A stretch of DNA of 64,000 nt from Acanthococcus lagerstroemiae (Eukaryota; Arthropoda; Insecta; Hemiptera; Eriococcidae), in the NCBI GenBank assembly GCA_031841125.1, contig CM063106.1:4216001-4280000 (forward strand), written 5' to 3'. Below the pieces are notes generated by a model. The model saw only the letters and a program-made list of their open reading frames with translations, made no database searches and had not been told where the DNA came from. Numbering within the stretch: the stretch's first letter is position 1; every line of letters begins with the position of its first letter. A program made the position numbers and the translations under genes. Shown here one piece after another: positions 61,590-64,000 of the stretch.

Positions 61590-62447
61590 CGTCACGTTGA
61601 AAAAAGCTTATCAGTAAACGCAACGCCATATAGTTTCTACATGGCTCTTGAACTTCGAATTACGTGTTCTCGAACAGCGGACTGTATGGTTGGTTCCCTT
61701 TTGTTGAAGAGCGTCCAAATGTCAAGATATTCGACTCGTTGAATACTTATTCCGTCATTTAAGTTCTTACGGGGCTGAGAGGAATGTTTTAAAATGACTT
61801 TACTCATAATTCAATTCCTAATTTACTTTCTTACTTTTTATCTTTTTCTAAGAACTAACTCTCGAGTTGAAGAATGAATGCTTTGTAAATGCTGGAGTAT
61901 TTCCAGCACACTGAAGTTGTTATATGGGCAAATTTTTAGTATTTTGTTCACGTTTTCAAGCCAAGTTAGTTTTACTCATTTCAGGTCGAAAATTTGAATT
62001 TGGGTAGGTACCAAATTAGAGCCGGGCTAAAAATCTGGTAGGGTATTAGGGATTAGTGACCCAGAAAATGCTTATTTCGATGTTTCAGTCGATATCTTTC
62101 CATTTAGGAATCCAACGTTGGTGTTACGTTGAAGTCCCGTTTTTCGGGAGAAATTTTTTCACCTACACGAAAATTAGACCTTATCACTTGAAGAACTTCT
62201 TTCGTTCCGTGGCAGTGCGACTTCGCGATCAAAAAAAAAGAAGGAGAGGGGCAGTACATGAAACACCTTGCATATTGCATAAGTTTTGCATAGTTCCATT
62301 TTAGTAGTTCGTATGTCGAAAGTTGAAATAGTAGAGGAAAGCCCTATCCGTTTATTTTTTGTAATATTAATTCGTTCAACTGTGAGAATTACGAAACAGT
62401 CGACGTGTTGGTCGTTGCTAATTTCGGAAACGTTTGTTTGTTCGCAG
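61590..62447 (+). other. ttk: Last part of the intron before the alpha exon
   Basis: AT-rich, ending in TTTGTTTGTTCGCAG. No repeat or additional exon recognised. Confidence 0.6.
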
Positions 62448-63142
62448 AGCTGCCGCTGCTACGCTTAGTGCCGAAATCAGAACTGATGGCGCATTTCCGC
62501 AAAGATTCGCCGGGCGGTTCGAGCTCGAAAAACGATTCGGAAAACAACAACAACAATAACAACAGCAACCTGAATAACAACAACAATTTTCTATTGAACA
62601 GCACGTCGCCGCATTTCATGCTGAATAACGATATGAAATTTTCGCCGCCGCCGCACCTGTTGTCGCCGCAGAGTAACGCTTCGGGTACGTCGACTCCGGT
62701 TTCGGGAGCCGGCGGCGATTGTTTTTCCGGCACCCCTCCGGCAAAACCAGCCCCCACGCGCCGGAGGGTCCGACGACGGGCGACCTCGAGCAGCGACCCC
62801 GCTGAGCAGTTGACCGAGATGTCCGTACGGGGGCTGAATTTGTTCCGGTACGCGTGCATCGACGAGGGCGTCTACAAGTGTCTGGAGTGCGCTAAAACGG
62901 ATATCGTGAAAACGTTCAAAAACAAGTACAGCTTCCAGCGGCACGCGTTTTTGTACCACGAGGGCTGTCAGCGTAAGGTGTTCCCGTGCCCGGTCTGCGG
63001 CAAGGAGTTCTCGCGGCCGGACAAAATGAAGAACCACATGAAGACCGTGCACGATTGCTTCATGCCCAAAGAGTGCATGGTACCCAAGGAGATTCTCTTC
63101 CCCCCACCTCCACCCATTCCATTTTTCTTAAGTCCGCCGTAA
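62448..63142 (+). CDS. ttk: ttk terminal exon alpha (p88-like): poly-Asn linker and two C2H2 zinc fingers
   Basis: Acceptor TTGTTCGCAG|AGCTGCCG; the carried G makes GAG, giving ELPLLRLVPKSELMAHFRK; stop TAA 63140-63142. An asparagine-rich tract (long N runs around 62541-62587), a Ser/Pro-rich segment and a basic cluster TRRRVRRRA precede two fingers (62879-62959 and 62987-63052). The finger sequence, with KNKYSFQRHAFLYH in the first and EFSRPDKMKNHMK in the second, matches the Tramtrack alpha/p88 class and differs from the beta pair, so this exon should confer a different DNA specificity. The C-terminus is a short proline-rich tail (PPPPPIPFFLSPP). The exon is much more GC- and CpG-rich than the flanks. 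The coding start is set by the acceptor; the ATG at 62405 lies in the intron. Confidence 0.94.
62879..62959 (+). other. ttk: alpha zinc finger 1 with enlarged loop, C-x2-C-x17-H-x4-H
   Basis: CLEC then 17 residues then H-AFLY-H. Removing five residues (TDIVK) would give a canonical x12 finger (AKTFKNKYSFQR). All zinc ligands are present. Confidence 0.88.
62987..63052 (+). other. ttk: alpha zinc finger 2, C-x2-C-x12-H-x4-H
   Basis: CPVC, GKEFSRPDKMKN, H, MKTV, H: canonical spacing and all ligands present. Confidence 0.95.
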
Positions 63143-64000
63143 TCGGCCCCCTCCCCTCGACGTTAAAACGTCCGTTGCAATTTATTTGTAATTTTAAAAT
63201 TTCTATAGACACCGTCTGTGGACCTTCGCGGGTACGTCGTATGTTTTGTGCGTGTGTGTGTGCGTGCGTGTGTGTGATCTATATTATATTTTGAATACCC
63301 GGGGCTGTTTCATCGACCTATAACGATTGTTAGGTTTTTGTTCGCGCGATAATTACGATTTTTTAGTATAATATGTAGTTGTGTCTTTTTAGTTGTAATC
63401 TTTTTTTTCTCTTTTTTTTTTTTTATTATTATCATAATTGATTTTTTTTTATTTTTTATGTATTCGTTGACTTGTACGTTACGTTTTTAACGTTAGTGTT
63501 GAATTTCTAATTTTTCATTTTTATTTAATGCCACTTTTTTTTTCTTTCTTTTCGTTTGCGGTTATACAACAGCACGTTTTAGTTTTTAAGAGTTCATCAG
63601 TTTACACTGTTCAAGAGTGCCCGTCTGTCCCTCGTTGATATTTTTAGGTTTAGTCGTAAACATTTTTTTTTTTTTACTGCGCGTGATGTTTCGTGGAAAC
63701 TTTGGATTAGAGCGAAGGAAAATGAAGTCGAGCTTATCTTCGAAGTACTTTTGATCGCTCTCGAATTTCGAGCCTCTTTCAAACTTGACACGTTGTATGC
63801 GAGTATGATACCGTCGAAACCGTTTCTTCGTAACGGCAAGTGGAGACCTCGTTAAAATTTTAAAATCGTTATTTTTATACCAAAGGTAATATTTCCATAA
63901 ATTCCGTCTATTTGAACTATTTGTATGTAAGTACCCTCTCCAAAAATCGACGTGGCCCTCCAACATTTTTTTGAAATATATTAAAAATATACTAACAAAG
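63143..64000 (+). other. ttk: 3'UTR of the alpha isoform (start only; window ends inside or near it)
   Basis: Directly follows the TAA. AT-rich, with a short GT-rich microsatellite near 63247-63275 and several T runs. No AATAAA was seen; an ATTAAA at 63980-63985 is the only near-canonical signal, so the true end may lie beyond the window. Confidence 0.6.

Larger units (their letters stand above)
30896..63142 (+). other. ttk: tramtrack (ttk) gene locus, coding span from start codon to the distal (alpha) stop
   Basis: Five coding exons on the + strand: 30896-31072, 35066-35612, 38783-38968, then either 48936-49690 (beta, p69-like) or 62448-63142 (alpha, p88-like). All introns are GT..AG and all phases agree: 177+547+186+755 = 1665 nt (554 aa plus stop) and 177+547+186+695 = 1605 nt (534 aa plus stop). 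Known of the family: Tramtrack is a nuclear BTB/POZ C2H2 repressor of insect development (segmentation, neuronal versus non-neuronal fate, tracheal and eye development), and its isoforms share the N-terminus and differ in their zinc fingers. Seen here: exactly that layout. The proteins are shorter than the fly isoforms (641 and 813 aa), mainly in linkers. Introns are 3,993, 3,170 and 9,967 nt (23,479 nt to alpha). Additional short common exons in the long introns cannot be excluded. Confidence 0.95.

Noticed and set aside
62389..63052. Two long minus-strand open frames opposite the alpha exon (156 and 153 aa)
   Set aside because: Antisense shadows of the GC-rich alpha coding exon; their sequences are low-complexity mirror translations (Leu and Arg runs opposite Asn and Pro/Ser runs).

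Overview
This is a eukaryotic, insect-type window: AT-rich, intron-dominated DNA full of short transposon remnants, with one clearly recognisable protein-coding gene on the + strand. That gene is the insect BTB/zinc-finger transcription factor tramtrack (ttk). The call rests on the BTB sequence, the AT-hook block after it, and two mutually exclusive C2H2 zinc-finger-pair exons corresponding to the fly beta (p69) and alpha (p88) isoforms. The species cannot be fixed from the sequence. Introns are long (about 3.2 to 23 kb).

Layout. 1-18,000: no gene recognised; degenerate minisatellites (AAGACT type, TTTGGTC type), a 5'-truncated SINE and small inverted-repeat elements. 18,000-30,800: two candidate non-coding 5' regions (about 18,000-18,214 and 27,580-28,061) in repeat-rich DNA with two clear hAT-type MITEs at 20.5 and 21.7 kb. 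30,896-63,142: ttk coding exons. Exon 1 (30,896-31,072) and exon 2 (35,066-35,612) encode the BTB domain and AT-hook linker. Exon 3 (38,783-38,968) is a small acidic exon. Terminal exon beta (48,936-49,690) and terminal exon alpha (62,448-63,142) each carry two C2H2 fingers and their own stop. 63,143-64,000: start of the alpha 3'UTR.

How the parts work together. All exon junctions agree in phase. Exon 1 ends in phase 0. Exons 2 and 3 both end after one base (G) of a codon, and both terminal exons begin with the two bases that complete it. This gives open frames of 554 aa (1-2-3-beta) and 534 aa (1-2-3-alpha). The common part supplies dimerisation/co-repressor recruitment through BTB; the choice of terminal exon swaps the DNA-binding fingers. 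Exon 3 is 186 nt and phase-symmetric, so skipping it would keep both frames.

Outside the gene the best structures are transposon-derived. They include a 2.85-kb hAT-bordered element holding a nested foldback element built of degenerate ~45-bp repeats, two members of a TAGAGC-ended foldback family, three hAT MITEs with 7/8 or 8/8 target-site duplications, two TA-flanked elements, and a tRNA-derived SINE family. No CRISPR, rRNA, functional tRNA or transposase coding sequence was recognised.
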